Assembly: GCA_017635095.1 (NCBI GenBank)
Contig: JAGBMA010000174.1
Location: forward strand, 1-50,673
Reading direction: 5' to 3'
DNA length: 50,673 nt
Source of the DNA: Ruminiclostridium sp.
GTDB lineage: Bacteria; Bacillota; Clostridia; Oscillospirales; Ruminococcaceae
Both the position numbers and the translations under genes were made by a program. The notes below the pieces were generated by a model. That model saw only the letters and a list, made by a program, of their open reading frames with translations. It had not been told where the DNA came from and did no database searches. Below are positions 39,158 to 47,109 of this stretch, piece after piece (within the stretch, counting starts at the first letter, position 1; each line of letters opens with the position of its first letter).

Positions 39158-39828
39158 TTTCCGGCGCCTTTTTTCACTGCGCGGAAATAGACCATAGATC
39201 CGCGGATATGCCAGTTCGTCACCTCGTATGAGCGCTCAAGCCGCCGCATGAGCTGAGCCGATGTGTCGAAGGGCGGCGTGAACCAGCCTTTTCTTGCAAG
39301 CACATTATTTACCAGCGCGTCGGTTATGAGCGACCTGCCTTTTATGTAGAAGCAGGCAGCAAGCTTACCGCCGGGTTTCAGCACTCTCGTTATCTCCGCG
39401 AAAGCTCTGTCCTTATCGGGGAACGCGTGAAATCCGTTCATGCTCAGCACGATGTCGAAAGTTCCGTCGTCAAATCTCAGATCGCCCACGTCACCCCGGA
39501 CAGTGTGTATATTCGTCGTTCCGTCGTTCTCAAAACGGGTCTTTGCCTGTTCAAGCATATCCTCCGAATAATCGAGGCTGGTTATGTCCGCTTTCGTCAT
39601 GCGCCTGTACTTTTCATGGGTGAAAACGCCTGTTCCCACCGGCACATCGAGCAGCTTGCCCGAAAATCTGTCGGGAATGTATTTAAGAACTTCCCGGGCG
39701 ATCTCGTTATCATCTACCCCGCCCCAGAAGCATTTTATGTACATTCTGCTCCGGAAGCTGCCCTGGGTCAGAACATCATCGTAGATGTTCTTCGACGCTT
39801 TGTAGGACTCCTTTATCTTATCACTCAT
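39154..39828 (-). CDS. class I SAM-dependent methyltransferase (UbiE-like)
   Basis: 224 residues from the ATG at 39828 (AAAGGGG 7 bases upstream; a GTG one codon earlier is possible). SAM-binding motif LLDVPVGTGVFT with Val-Pro in place of the usual Gly-x-Gly start, then DYSEDMLEQAKTRF, GDVGDLRFDDGTFDIVLSMNGFHAF and RVLKPGGKL. Methyltransf_11 class; substrate unknown. Its start overlaps the preceding membrane-protein gene by 8 bases. Last gene of the six-gene operon. Confidence 0.9.
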   Translation of the reverse strand: MSDKIKESYKASKNIYDDVLTQGSFRSRMYIKCFWGGVDDNEIAREVLKYIPDRFSGKLLDVPVGTGVFTHEKYRRMTKADITSLDYSEDMLEQAKTRFENDGTTNIHTVRGDVGDLRFDDGTFDIVLSMNGFHAFPDKDRAFAEITRVLKPGGKLAACFYIKGRSLITDALVNNVLARKGWFTPPFDTSAQLMRRLERSYEVTNWHIRGSMVYFRAVKKGAGK

Positions 39829-40513
39829 CACGGTACCCCTTTCGTCTCATTTCAAATATCAGCATTACGGCAAACCATACTATCATGCTCTCGCTCATAA
39901 GACCGTTTGTGAAGCCGAGCCTGAATGCGCTTTCCGGCATGAGCAGTGTCAGCCCTTTCAGCAGTCCGAAAATTATCAGAACGTTCGTGAACGCCACAGG
40001 CTTCGGAAACGAAGTAAGCCCCCTTACCTGCAAATAAAACCAGTACACAAAGACCGGCAGCATGAACGCTTCGCTTGCGGCTATCACCCACGATGTGTTC
40101 TCATACAGCATCATGCATATCGGTCTGATATCGTTCAGGTCGTAACCGAAGTCCGGGCTCTGCGAAAGTCCGCTGAAAAGCACGAGTATCATTATGTAAT
40201 AAAGGTGCAGCGCCAGCCACGGCGTAAGCCCGAACGCATTCAGATAATGGTACACTTTTCTGTGCTTTTCATCGGTGATGTAATTCTGCACCGCAAACAG
40301 CGCGATACCGTAAAGGATTATCCCCGGAAAAGCAAGCGCCATCGCGAGCATGAACCTCCACTGAGGTATCTGTGCAACACCTGACGTGAGCCAGCTCAGA
40401 TAACGGGTATCATAGTCCGCAGCCCCGTACATCATGAGCCAGTCTCCCGCGCCGAAGCACAGGCAGCCGACCATTCCGCAGACAACAGCGATCATCATTT
40501 TTCTTTTCGTCAT
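39821..40513 (-). CDS. small polytopic membrane protein, paralogue 3 of 3
   Basis: 230 residues with about six hydrophobic segments. The N-terminus has a G-x-x-x-F-G-A-G-D-W-L-M-x-Y pattern, then IPQWRFMLAMALAFPG, matching the GD-x-L-x-x-Y and MPEWRFVLSAVLGFIG of the protein encoded at 41213-41911. These resemble DUF6796-type proteins of unknown function, though I am unsure of the number. No charged catalytic motif is obvious. It starts 43 bases after paralogue 2. Confidence 0.75.
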   Translation of the reverse strand: MTKRKMMIAVVCGMVGCLCFGAGDWLMMYGAADYDTRYLSWLTSGVAQIPQWRFMLAMALAFPGIILYGIALFAVQNYITDEKHRKVYHYLNAFGLTPWLALHLYYIMILVLFSGLSQSPDFGYDLNDIRPICMMLYENTSWVIAASEAFMLPVFVYWFYLQVRGLTSFPKPVAFTNVLIIFGLLKGLTLLMPESAFRLGFTNGLMSESMIVWFAVMLIFEMRRKGYRDE

Positions 40514-40556
40514 AGATCACACGATCCTTCCTTTTCATTTTACCCCGTATCCGTTC

Positions 40557-41216
40557 TTACGGTAACGCGGCAGCCCCCGCGACAGTCAGAACCACCGCGA
40601 ACAGCGTACATCCGATCCCGATAGACCCGCCGATCTTTGATCCGAGCCTTTGCAGCGGCACCAGTACGAGCACAGCGGTCACCGGATTGAGCAGTATCAT
40701 CGCAGCAGGCACATTCAGAGCTCCGGTAAGTATCGCAGCGGTCACGATCACAGTGCTTGCCGCGATAAGACTTACGGCGCTTATTAGCGACGGTATCTTC
40801 GGATACTTGCCGACCGCGTCTATCGCCGCCTGTGCATCATCGTCGGAGATCTTACCGGCAAGCCTTCGATAGACGATGTACTTTGTCACGATCGCTCCGT
40901 GATAGTAAAGCCCGGTGTACGCGCCTATGAACGTATTGATCTTCAGCGCCAGCGCAAGCCCCTCGTTGTTCTGTCCGATAAGCTCCGCAAGGAACCACAT
41001 TGTGAGGTATGTTCCCGGCTGACCTATGCAGGAGAGCCAGAAAGATCTGTCGAACCAACTCTCGTTCACTTCCGTCCACCAGGGTGAGATCTTTCCGAGA
41101 CTCCGGGGATCGGCTTTGTCGCCCCTGCGTCCCGACCACACGAGCGGTATATCCGCTCTTGCGCAGAGTATCCCGCTTATCATGCCGATAACTCCGATGA
41201 TAATATAGATATTCAT
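40557..41216 (-). CDS. small polytopic membrane protein, paralogue 2 of 3
   Basis: 219 residues, about six hydrophobic segments. It shares the overall plan of its neighbours (N-terminal helix, a polar loop after a GILCARADIPLVW stretch, then SFWLSCIGQPGTYL) but is more diverged. Its ATG overlaps the stop of paralogue 1 by 4 bases. Function unknown. Confidence 0.72.
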   Translation of the reverse strand: MNIYIIIGVIGMISGILCARADIPLVWSGRRGDKADPRSLGKISPWWTEVNESWFDRSFWLSCIGQPGTYLTMWFLAELIGQNNEGLALALKINTFIGAYTGLYYHGAIVTKYIVYRRLAGKISDDDAQAAIDAVGKYPKIPSLISAVSLIAASTVIVTAAILTGALNVPAAMILLNPVTAVLVLVPLQRLGSKIGGSIGIGCTLFAVVLTVAGAAALP

Positions 41217-41911
41217 TTCCCCGCGGTCCCTTTCTTGTGATAAAAATACGCGGTAAGGAATATCAGCCCCTCGCCGAGACTTTCACAGGAGCCGTATGCA
41301 CCCTCGGCGGCTGTTCCCGCAAAGACAAGCTTCCACAGGATCCCGAGCGCAAACGCTCCGACGGGTCCCACAAGACAGAACCACCTCGGAAGCCCCGATC
41401 TCCCGGAGACCGTAACGTAGAAATGCAGCGCGAAACCCAAGCAAAGAAAACCTATCAGGACTATATTCAGCCCTGCAAAATATCCGCCCCAGCGCTGTGC
41501 GGCGCTTGCGGCAAGCTCTTCCGTACCGCCTTCCGAAAGCACGGATATGTATGTGAGCGGCATAAGCGACCCAAGCGAAAAATGCAGATATCCGGTGGAC
41601 GCGACACCGATAAGATACAGCGTCGTCAATATCCTGCAGACCTTTCCGCAGCTTTCCGCGATCATACGGTAAACGCTTATACCGGCAGGAAGCATCAGCG
41701 CCGTTCCGATAAATCCGAGCACCGCCGAAAGGACGAACCGCCATTCCGGCATCTGAGCCCAGAGCGGCTGTACTCCCGACGCGCCAAGCCCCTCATAACA
41801 GAATATGAGGCAGTCTCCGACCATAAACAGCACTCCTCCCGCCATTCCGAGCAGAGCGTATTTTTTCGGTTTCCGACCCGTGAACTGCATCCGGATCACT
41901 TCATTATCCAT
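41213..41911 (-). CDS. small polytopic membrane protein, paralogue 1 of 3
   Basis: 232 residues from the ATG at 41911 (AAGGAG 8 bases upstream). The motif GGVLFMVGDCLIFCYEGLG then QMPEWRFVLSAVLGFIG recurs in paralogue 3. About six hydrophobic segments. It begins inside the last 16 bases of the hydrolase gene, so the two are translationally coupled. A role for the three proteins as a hetero-oligomeric membrane unit is possible but not shown. Confidence 0.75.
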   Translation of the reverse strand: MDNEVIRMQFTGRKPKKYALLGMAGGVLFMVGDCLIFCYEGLGASGVQPLWAQMPEWRFVLSAVLGFIGTALMLPAGISVYRMIAESCGKVCRILTTLYLIGVASTGYLHFSLGSLMPLTYISVLSEGGTEELAASAAQRWGGYFAGLNIVLIGFLCLGFALHFYVTVSGRSGLPRWFCLVGPVGAFALGILWKLVFAGTAAEGAYGSCESLGEGLIFLTAYFYHKKGTAGK

Positions 41912-42807
41912 TCGATGATCTCCTTCTCCGCCCGGGCAAAGTATCCGAGATTCTCTTTTCTGTACTTTCCGAACGTCTTGTAGGCTATCCCGATGAGCGG
42001 CATCAGCCGGTACAGCTTTTTCTCACGTTCGCGGTTTGGCATAAGCCCGCATAAATGACTTCCATGTGGGAATATCAGCGACCTGACTTCGTGCTCATAC
42101 CCGTGTTCTTTCAGATGTTCTTCCAGCTTTCCCACCGAGTAGGCGGCGTTCCAGTCCTCGTCCTCTGCGCCCGCGATCATAAGTATCCGCGCGCCGGACT
42201 TTTCCGGGTGCAGCATAGCACGCTCCTCCTCTTCACTGTCGTCATACGCTTTCTGAAAAGCCGCCCACATTCCGGTGACCTTGTACTGCATACCGGGAAG
42301 CTTTTTGTATTTCACGGCCTTTTCCTTTGAGAAATCGGGGCGGACGAACGGGATCTCCATGCCCTGCCAGATCGCGACACTGTGGCCGGACATGGTTTTC
42401 CTGTCGGGGGCTGTTCCCTCAAAGGGAACGTGTGTGGGCGAAACGATCACAAGGTTCTCAAACCCGCCGATGTACTGTGCGACAAGTGCCGCGAATATCG
42501 AACCCATCGACTGACCGTAAACGCTGAGGTGTTTTATACCTTTCACGTTACGAAGATATTCCGCGGCGGGAACAAACATATCCACCGGGACTCTGTCGGG
42601 CGAATCCGGAAGCCCCTCCGCCCCGAAAAGCGAGACTGCAAGCCCCGTAATGCCGAAGTCGGCGAATCTTTCCGCAAATACTATCCCGGGCAGCAAACTC
42701 TGCTCACCGCCCATTATGATGATGACGGCACGGTCGCTTCCGTTATCCGGCTCGGCGAGATGACCCACAAAGCCGTGTTCCTTCATGCTGAAATTTTCAT
42801 GTTTCAT
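41896..42807 (-). CDS. alpha/beta hydrolase of the BAAT acyl-CoA thioesterase C-terminal type
   Basis: 303 residues. Alpha/beta fold with nucleophile elbow YGQSMGS, an acid in AGAEDEDW and a His in FPHGSHLCG, in the order Ser-Asp-His. The body matches BAAT (bile acid-CoA:amino acid N-acyltransferase) C-terminal domains; the bacterial members are mostly uncharacterised acyl transferases or thioesterases. Ser rather than Cys at the elbow favours hydrolysis. GGAGA lies 7 bases before the ATG. Fifteen bases after the thiazoline-hydrolase-like gene. Confidence 0.85.
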   Translation of the reverse strand: MKHENFSMKEHGFVGHLAEPDNGSDRAVIIIMGGEQSLLPGIVFAERFADFGITGLAVSLFGAEGLPDSPDRVPVDMFVPAAEYLRNVKGIKHLSVYGQSMGSIFAALVAQYIGGFENLVIVSPTHVPFEGTAPDRKTMSGHSVAIWQGMEIPFVRPDFSKEKAVKYKKLPGMQYKVTGMWAAFQKAYDDSEEEERAMLHPEKSGARILMIAGAEDEDWNAAYSVGKLEEHLKEHGYEHEVRSLIFPHGSHLCGLMPNREREKKLYRLMPLIGIAYKTFGKYRKENLGYFARAEKEIIEWIMK

Positions 42808-42822
42808 ATTATTATCTCCGTA

Positions 42823-43455
42823 TCAGATGCTCCTGCTTCTTTCCCAGCCGTCCCCCGCGTCAGTATCATGCCGGATAAAATCGAAATCACAGCAGTCTCC
42901 GCCTTGGCAAAGCGTTTTTGTGCGCTTGAAATCCGTAAACGGGAGTTCGCCGAAATTTATGATGTCGGAATGGCAGAACATAGATCCGAGCTTCATGAGA
43001 TCGTGCTTTTCAAAAATATGGCGGTAAACGCACTCCCTGCACTCGAAATGAAATCTTTCCTTCGGATCGTCGGTATGCCACTCGTAACGCCAGCCCACAC
43101 CGGAGCCGTGCTTAAATCCGAACGGAAGTATCTTCTTCATCATCGGAATGAAAAACGGCAGCTTTGCCATTCTTTTATAGCTTTCCGGAGTCAGCATCTT
43201 CCACATCTCCTCCGACACGATCCGGTACGCCTCTTCCTCGCTTTTACCGTGCTTCTGCAGCACCTCGTACAGCGCGATGGAAGTAAATATCTGCGCCATG
43301 TGTTTATAATTCCCCTTGTCGCAGTAACGCGCATCTTCCCCGATAAGTTCTTCCATTCTTTTGCAGATATCCTGCTGCATATTATCCGGCAAAGTCGGAA
43401 AGTATTTCCGGTACCGGCTTATTCCGATCAGAGCCTTTGGTTCATACTTTTTCAC
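42823..43455 (-). CDS. L-2-amino-thiazoline-4-carboxylate hydrolase-like protein
   Basis: 210 residues with a GTG start at 43455 (GAGGTGA 5 bases upstream). Cysteine-rich C-terminal signature CRECVYRHIF, MFCHSDIINFGELPF and LCQGGDCCDFDF matches the ATC hydrolase family, named for the Pseudomonas enzyme that opens a thiazoline ring on the way to cysteine. Most Clostridial members have no tested activity. First gene of the six-gene operon, with a palindrome (43474-43489) just past the -10 box. Confidence 0.85.
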   Translation of the reverse strand: MKKYEPKALIGISRYRKYFPTLPDNMQQDICKRMEELIGEDARYCDKGNYKHMAQIFTSIALYEVLQKHGKSEEEAYRIVSEEMWKMLTPESYKRMAKLPFFIPMMKKILPFGFKHGSGVGWRYEWHTDDPKERFHFECRECVYRHIFEKHDLMKLGSMFCHSDIINFGELPFTDFKRTKTLCQGGDCCDFDFIRHDTDAGDGWERSRSI

Positions 43456-43473
43456 TCGGATCACCTCGTCTGT

Positions 43474-43521
43474 GTTAGCTCAGTCTAACCTCATTATAAC
43501 ATAATCCTGCAAATAAATCAA
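43474..43521 (-). promoter_or_regulatory. promoter and operator of the six-gene operon
   Basis: Minus strand TTGATT (43521-43516), 17-base spacer, TATAAT (43498-43493). Immediately downstream is an inverted repeat GTTAG (43474-43478) and CTAAC (43485-43489), placed to block initiation. No regulator gene is in the operon. Confidence 0.7.
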
Positions 43522-43608
43522 GTGCAATGTCAAACGACATTCCCGGCGGAAGCCCCATTTTCTTAATGCAAAAAAACAAACTCATGCCGGTTATGCCGCA
43601 CCGGAATA

Positions 43609-43637
43609 TTGACTTTCCGGCGGCAATATGGTAAAAT
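43609..43637 (+). promoter_or_regulatory. promoter of the HD-GYP gene
   Basis: TTGACT (43609-43614), 17-base spacer, TAAAAT (43632-43637) with an extended TGG. The leader to the ATG is about 220 bases. Confidence 0.75.
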
Positions 43638-43726
43638 ATACAGAGCAGCGGCGAAAAAGAAACCGTATGAAACAGGAAGTACCCATATGATTTCCCGGAT
43701 AACTCGTCCCAAAATGAAAAAATGGG

Positions 43727-43862
43727 TGCGGCGTCACGCTGCCGCAGGTCAGGGGGCGAAGCTCTTAAGCCGTCTGCAAAGACAGCCCGCAGGCGCTTTG
43801 GTGAGCTGTCCTGCCGGCTGCATAAAGGGTACCTCTAAAAATACGATACTGAGAGGTTTGGT
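43727..43862 (+). promoter_or_regulatory. switch-like structured leader of the HD-GYP gene
   Basis: Two exclusive pairings are visible. TGCGGC (43727-43732) pairs with GCCGCA (43741-43746). Alternatively GCTGCCGCAGG (43738-43748) pairs with CCTGCCGGCTGC (43810-43821), enclosing GTCT/AGAC and AGCTC/GAGCT stems. A separate hairpin, ACCTCT (43831-43836) with AGAGGT (43852-43857), hides the ribosome site of the ATG at 43863. This is the layout of a translation-control riboswitch. It does not match the c-di-GMP-I or -II consensus as I know them. A 62-codon ORF at 43687 with AGGAAG in front runs through it and could be a leader ORF. Confidence 0.5.
43827..43857 (+). repeat. dispersed repeat terminal module, diverged copy R4
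   Basis: GGGTACCTCTAAAAA matches the repeat end GGGAACCTCTAAAAA in 14 of 15 positions, is preceded by ATAAA as in R1, and continues TACGATACTGAGAG where R2 has CCCGATTTGAGAG. Here the GAGAGG becomes the ribosome site of the HD-GYP gene. Homology is likely but the copy is short. Confidence 0.5.
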
Positions 43863-44762
43863 ATGGATCTTCTGATCTATGGAATGATAATTCTCGGAGC
43901 GGGACTGATGGTTTACAACGTCATCAGCTACCTCCTTTTTATAAAAAGCACCCGGGACGTACTTTCGGGAAGCAAGCGAAGCGATAAGATATGGGCGCGG
44001 GCGGCGCTCGTTCTTCTCTCGTTCTTCCTGCTGGGGTACATATACGTTGCGCTGTTCGGCAGACCGGATCTTATGGTCGCCATGATACTCTTCGGCGGAA
44101 GTGTCTTTGTTTCGATCGTCAACAGCCTTATGGCAAAGCTTCTCCAGACTGCAAAAGAACGAAGCATAGATGTGGCGGAGATCATCATAGGCGCGATAGA
44201 CGCCCGGGACCCGAACCTTAACGGTCACAGCCGCCATGTGCAGAACGTAACGATGACGCTGTTCAGGCATCTGTCCCCGTCTTTGAAGAGCGGTATCAAT
44301 CCCGTCAGCCTTGAATACGCGTCTCTTATGCACGATGTCGGGAAACTCGGCATTCCCGAATCTATACTGAATAAACCTGCCAAGCTTTCCGACGACGAGT
44401 GGAAGGTCATGAAGATGCACCCGAAGATAGGCGTTGAGATATTGCAGCCGCTCAGGTCGTTCAAAGAGATAATGCCCTGGATAGAGTATCATCACGAGCG
44501 CATCGACGGGAAAGGCTACTATGGTATCCCCGGAGATAAGATCCCGCTTGCTGCAAGAATAATCGCCGTTGCAGATACATATTCCGCGATAACGATGCGG
44601 CGCTCATATAAGGATCCGAAAACACACGACGAGGCTGTCGCGATAATAAGGGACATTGCCGGCACACAGCTCGACGCGGAACTTGTGGATATATTCATTA
44701 AGATCCCGAAGGAAGAACTTGTTGCCTGCGCACCGCCAAAGATAGAGATAGAAGAGATATGA
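43863..44762 (+). CDS. membrane-anchored HD-GYP domain protein
   Basis: 299 residues. Three N-terminal membrane helices (about 1-24, 43-63, 66-92), then an HD-GYP domain (about 105-285) with MHDVGKLGIPESILNKP, HHERIDGKGYYGIP and ARIIAVADTYSAI. The metal-binding HD and HHE residues are intact, but the GYP triplet reads GYY. HD-GYP proteins hydrolyse cyclic di-GMP, and some act on other cyclic dinucleotides; activity with GYY is uncertain. No receiver or sensor domain, so control may be through the structured leader. Followed by a strong terminator. Confidence 0.92.
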   Translation: MDLLIYGMIILGAGLMVYNVISYLLFIKSTRDVLSGSKRSDKIWARAALVLLSFFLLGYIYVALFGRPDLMVAMILFGGSVFVSIVNSLMAKLLQTAKERSIDVAEIIIGAIDARDPNLNGHSRHVQNVTMTLFRHLSPSLKSGINPVSLEYASLMHDVGKLGIPESILNKPAKLSDDEWKVMKMHPKIGVEILQPLRSFKEIMPWIEYHHERIDGKGYYGIPGDKIPLAARIIAVADTYSAITMRRSYKDPKTHDEAVAIIRDIAGTQLDAELVDIFIKIPKEELVACAPPKIEIEEI

Positions 44763-44775
44763 ATACATAGTAAAG

Positions 44776-44801
44776 GACCCCCGGCACAGCCGGGGGTCTT
44801 C
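44776..44801 (+). terminator. intrinsic terminator after the HD-GYP gene
   Basis: GACCCCCGGC pairs with GCCGGGGGTC over a 3-base loop (44776-44798), then TT. The very stable stem with a short T run can also block the converging flavodoxin transcript. Confidence 0.75.
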
Positions 44802-44859
44802 GTATCACAAAAAAACGCAGAAAACTGCGGCAAACAGCGGGGTGCTCCTCACTGACGCC

Positions 44860-45342
44860 TTACAGAGAAAGCAGTTCCGTCCAGAGCTTTACTTCCTCGG
44901 CAGAACCCTCGGCGCCGAGACGCTTTCCTTCCTCAACTACAGCCTTATCGCCGATGATGCCTCTGATATGCTCGGTTGCTTTTTTGCAGTCGCTCATGCC
45001 GGAGGTGCAGAAAGGAATGATCTTCTTTCCGGAGAAGTCATAACTTTCAAGGAATGTGTCGATGATGCTCGGTTCACGTCCCCACCATATCGGAAAACCT
45101 ACGAATACTGCATCGTACCCCGCCATATCTGCCGCTTTTCCGGCGATACCGGGTCTGCACGACTCGTCCGCCATTTCGAGATTGCTGCGGCTGTCCTTTA
45201 CCTGATAGTCAAGGTCTGCGTCCGTATAGGGCTTTTCCGGCTTTATCTCAAAGAGCTCGCCGCTCTCTGCCTTGCAAAGCTCTTCCGCCACCTTTGCGGT
45301 AGCGCCCTTTGTCGAAAAATACGCAACCAATACTCTGCTCAT
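44860..45342 (-). CDS. flavodoxin
   Basis: 160 residues from the ATG at 45342 (GGAGG 9 bases upstream). FMN-phosphate loop AYFSTKGATAKVAEEL and second loop FVGFPIWWGREPSII, then TSGMSDCKKA. This is the short flavodoxin-like family common in gut Clostridia, small electron carriers or quinone reductases. Upstream at 45396-45415 is a perfect 8-base inverted repeat (CGATAAGC/GCTTATCG), possibly an operator. It is not in an operon with the radical SAM gene, 198 bases upstream. Confidence 0.9.
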   Translation of the reverse strand: MSRVLVAYFSTKGATAKVAEELCKAESGELFEIKPEKPYTDADLDYQVKDSRSNLEMADESCRPGIAGKAADMAGYDAVFVGFPIWWGREPSIIDTFLESYDFSGKKIIPFCTSGMSDCKKATEHIRGIIGDKAVVEEGKRLGAEGSAEEVKLWTELLSL

Positions 45343-45540
45343 AATAATGTACCTCCGTCTTTCTTCGTTCGCTGATCTGTTTGTTGTTATGTTTCCGATA
45401 AGCATGAGCTTATCGCTGTTGTATCATAAGCAGGTGAAATATAACGCAATATCCCGCCTGTCTATAGATCCGTTCCTGATTCTGCTCATTCAAGCATTGA
45501 TGTACACCGGCTTTTTGCTCTCTTATGTTCAGCCGTCGCG

Positions 45541-46635
45541 TCAGCCCTGCACCAGGAGCGACTCAACGAGTGCCTTCTTCTGATAAAGCACACAGCCGCC
45601 CTCGTGGTCATCGAGCAGTATATCCCCGTCGCGAAGCGCCGTGAACAGTGGTGATGATATAGCCTCGCGCAAAGATGTGTCCCTCACGTTTATGTCGGAA
45701 TAAGGCGAGAAGGGGCACGGTTCCGCGCCGCCGTGGGAGTTGATATGAAAGAAGCCGCGCCCTGCCGCGAAACAGCCGCCGGAGCTCTTCTCGTCACCCG
45801 GGAAGGACACATACATCATTTCGGAATTTCCGGCTCTGAGCCGCTCTGTCGCCCTGTCGAGTATCTCACGTTCTCTGTCGCCCGGCGCAAGGTCCCTGCT
45901 TTCGTCCGTGACCGGGACATACTCGACAAATATCACCGCCTTGCAGCCGAGTTTTTCAAGCTCGCCGAGGAACCTGTCGGAAGAAACTTCTTCCGCGTTT
46001 TCGGTAGTGACGGTGACCGACGCGCCGAATACGAGCCCGCGCCTTTTCAGCTCGGTCATGTTGGCAATAAGTCTGTCGTAGATGCCGCTGCCGCGTCTTG
46101 CGTCCGTTACATCCCTGCCGCCCTCGATGCTCATTATCGGTATAAGGTTGCGGCACTTGTCGAAAAGTTCAAAGTACCGTTCGCTTATGAACGTGCCGTT
46201 GGTGAAAACGGGAAACAGAATGCTCTGCTTCTTTCCGGCGGCTTCGATCACATCGCGGCGGATCGTGGGTTCACCGCCCGCAAGGATAATGAAGCTTATA
46301 CCGAGCTCGTCGGCTTCGTCGAAGATCCGTGACCACTCCACGTCCGAAAGCTGTGACACCGGCTCCGCGTCCGTGGTGGATTCGTTGCAGCGGGAGTAGC
46401 ACCCGGCACAGTGAAGATTACAGCTGCTGGTGATGCTCGCTATCAGGAACGACGGGATATGAAGCCCCTGCTTTTCGGCTGCGATGCGCTTCTTTGACGC
46501 GGCTTTGCTTGCAGCCGCGAATTTCAGCATGAACGCGCTTTCTTTCGGATTTTTCAGAGAAGCCCTGAGCGCGTCCGCCACCACCCGCTCTACTCCCTCA
46601 ACGAGATACTCCTGCAGATCAAAATTATTCTTCAT
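45541..46635 (-). CDS. radical SAM protein
   Basis: 364 residues. The radical SAM cluster is C72-N-L-H-C76-A-G-C79, followed by ILAGGEPTIRRDV (the GGE SAM motif) and FTNGTFIS. A C-terminal region with GGCFAAGRGFFHINSHGG and EPCPFSPYSD resembles a shortened SPASM/twitch region, which in related enzymes binds extra Fe-S clusters and often modifies peptides. No substrate peptide or other biosynthesis gene is nearby. AGGTGA lies 6 bases before the ATG. Confidence 0.88.
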   Translation of the reverse strand: MKNNFDLQEYLVEGVERVVADALRASLKNPKESAFMLKFAAASKAASKKRIAAEKQGLHIPSFLIASITSSCNLHCAGCYSRCNESTTDAEPVSQLSDVEWSRIFDEADELGISFIILAGGEPTIRRDVIEAAGKKQSILFPVFTNGTFISERYFELFDKCRNLIPIMSIEGGRDVTDARRGSGIYDRLIANMTELKRRGLVFGASVTVTTENAEEVSSDRFLGELEKLGCKAVIFVEYVPVTDESRDLAPGDREREILDRATERLRAGNSEMMYVSFPGDEKSSGGCFAAGRGFFHINSHGGAEPCPFSPYSDINVRDTSLREAISSPLFTALRDGDILLDDHEGGCVLYQKKALVESLLVQG

Positions 46636-46770
46636 TGCTCATCACCTGTTACCTTTCCCACAGATCTCCCGGCTGCCGTTATACCGGCTACGGAATTTTT
46701 GGAGATGCAGCTGTATATATTGCAATACCGCGTCCCCTGAATTTACATTGAGCCTTATTCTATCGAGCAC
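46636..46770 (-). promoter_or_regulatory. leader of the radical SAM gene
   Basis: A leader of about 135 bases. It contains CATCTCC pairing with GGGAGATC around an inner CCGT/ACGG stem, close to the ribosome site. Structure is possible but weak, and no known riboswitch is recognised. Confidence 0.3.
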
Positions 46771-46776
46771 AATTTA

Positions 46777-46805
46777 AGTATAATACATATTTCATCTTAT
46801 GTCAA
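46777..46805 (-). promoter_or_regulatory. promoter of the radical SAM gene
   Basis: Minus strand TTGACA (46805-46800), 17-base spacer, TATACT (46782-46777). Confidence 0.8.
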
Positions 46806-46983
46806 TCGTTTAATAAACAATTCCATGAATTTTCATTAAATTTTCACAATGCATTCTGTCCCATACCCACATCTTATTACCGCGAAAACCGTATATTTGT
46901 CCGAAAGTATCACTCGCCGGGGCTACTGTACCGGCTCAGCCCGGTCATATTGCAGCTTCTGTAGGATTTTGACAGAAAAGGGC

Positions 46984-47012
46984 TTGACAAAGAATATCGT
47001 TTATGTTACATT
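46984..47012 (+). promoter_or_regulatory. promoter of the PAP2 phosphatase gene
   Basis: TTGACA (46984-46989), 17-base spacer, TACATT (47007-47012). The leader of about 90 bases has a TCCCG/CGGGA long-range pairing. The stretch 46806-46983 between the two divergent promoters shows nothing else. Confidence 0.6.
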
Positions 47013-47109
47013 CATAAAAGAGATGCTTAATCCCGGACTTTACCGCCTGCCCGGTACCGGCTTTATGACAATGCCGTATCGGGACTATCGAAAACAAGGA
47101 GAAGTAAAA

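Noticed and set aside
43727-43862. c-di-GMP-I (GEMM) riboswitch
   Set aside because: Gene context suits it and a GCAAAG loop is present, but the conserved CACGCACAGGGCAAACC-type core and the tetraloop receptor are missing.
43687-43875. 62-codon ORF as an independent gene
   Set aside because: It has a fair ribosome site but runs through the structured leader and overlaps the HD-GYP start; kept only as a possible leader ORF.
46849-47109. Longer N-terminus for the PAP2 protein (406 residues)
   Set aside because: The extra 87 codons lie upstream of the promoter at 46984 and ribosome site at 47100, and encode no membrane or signal feature.
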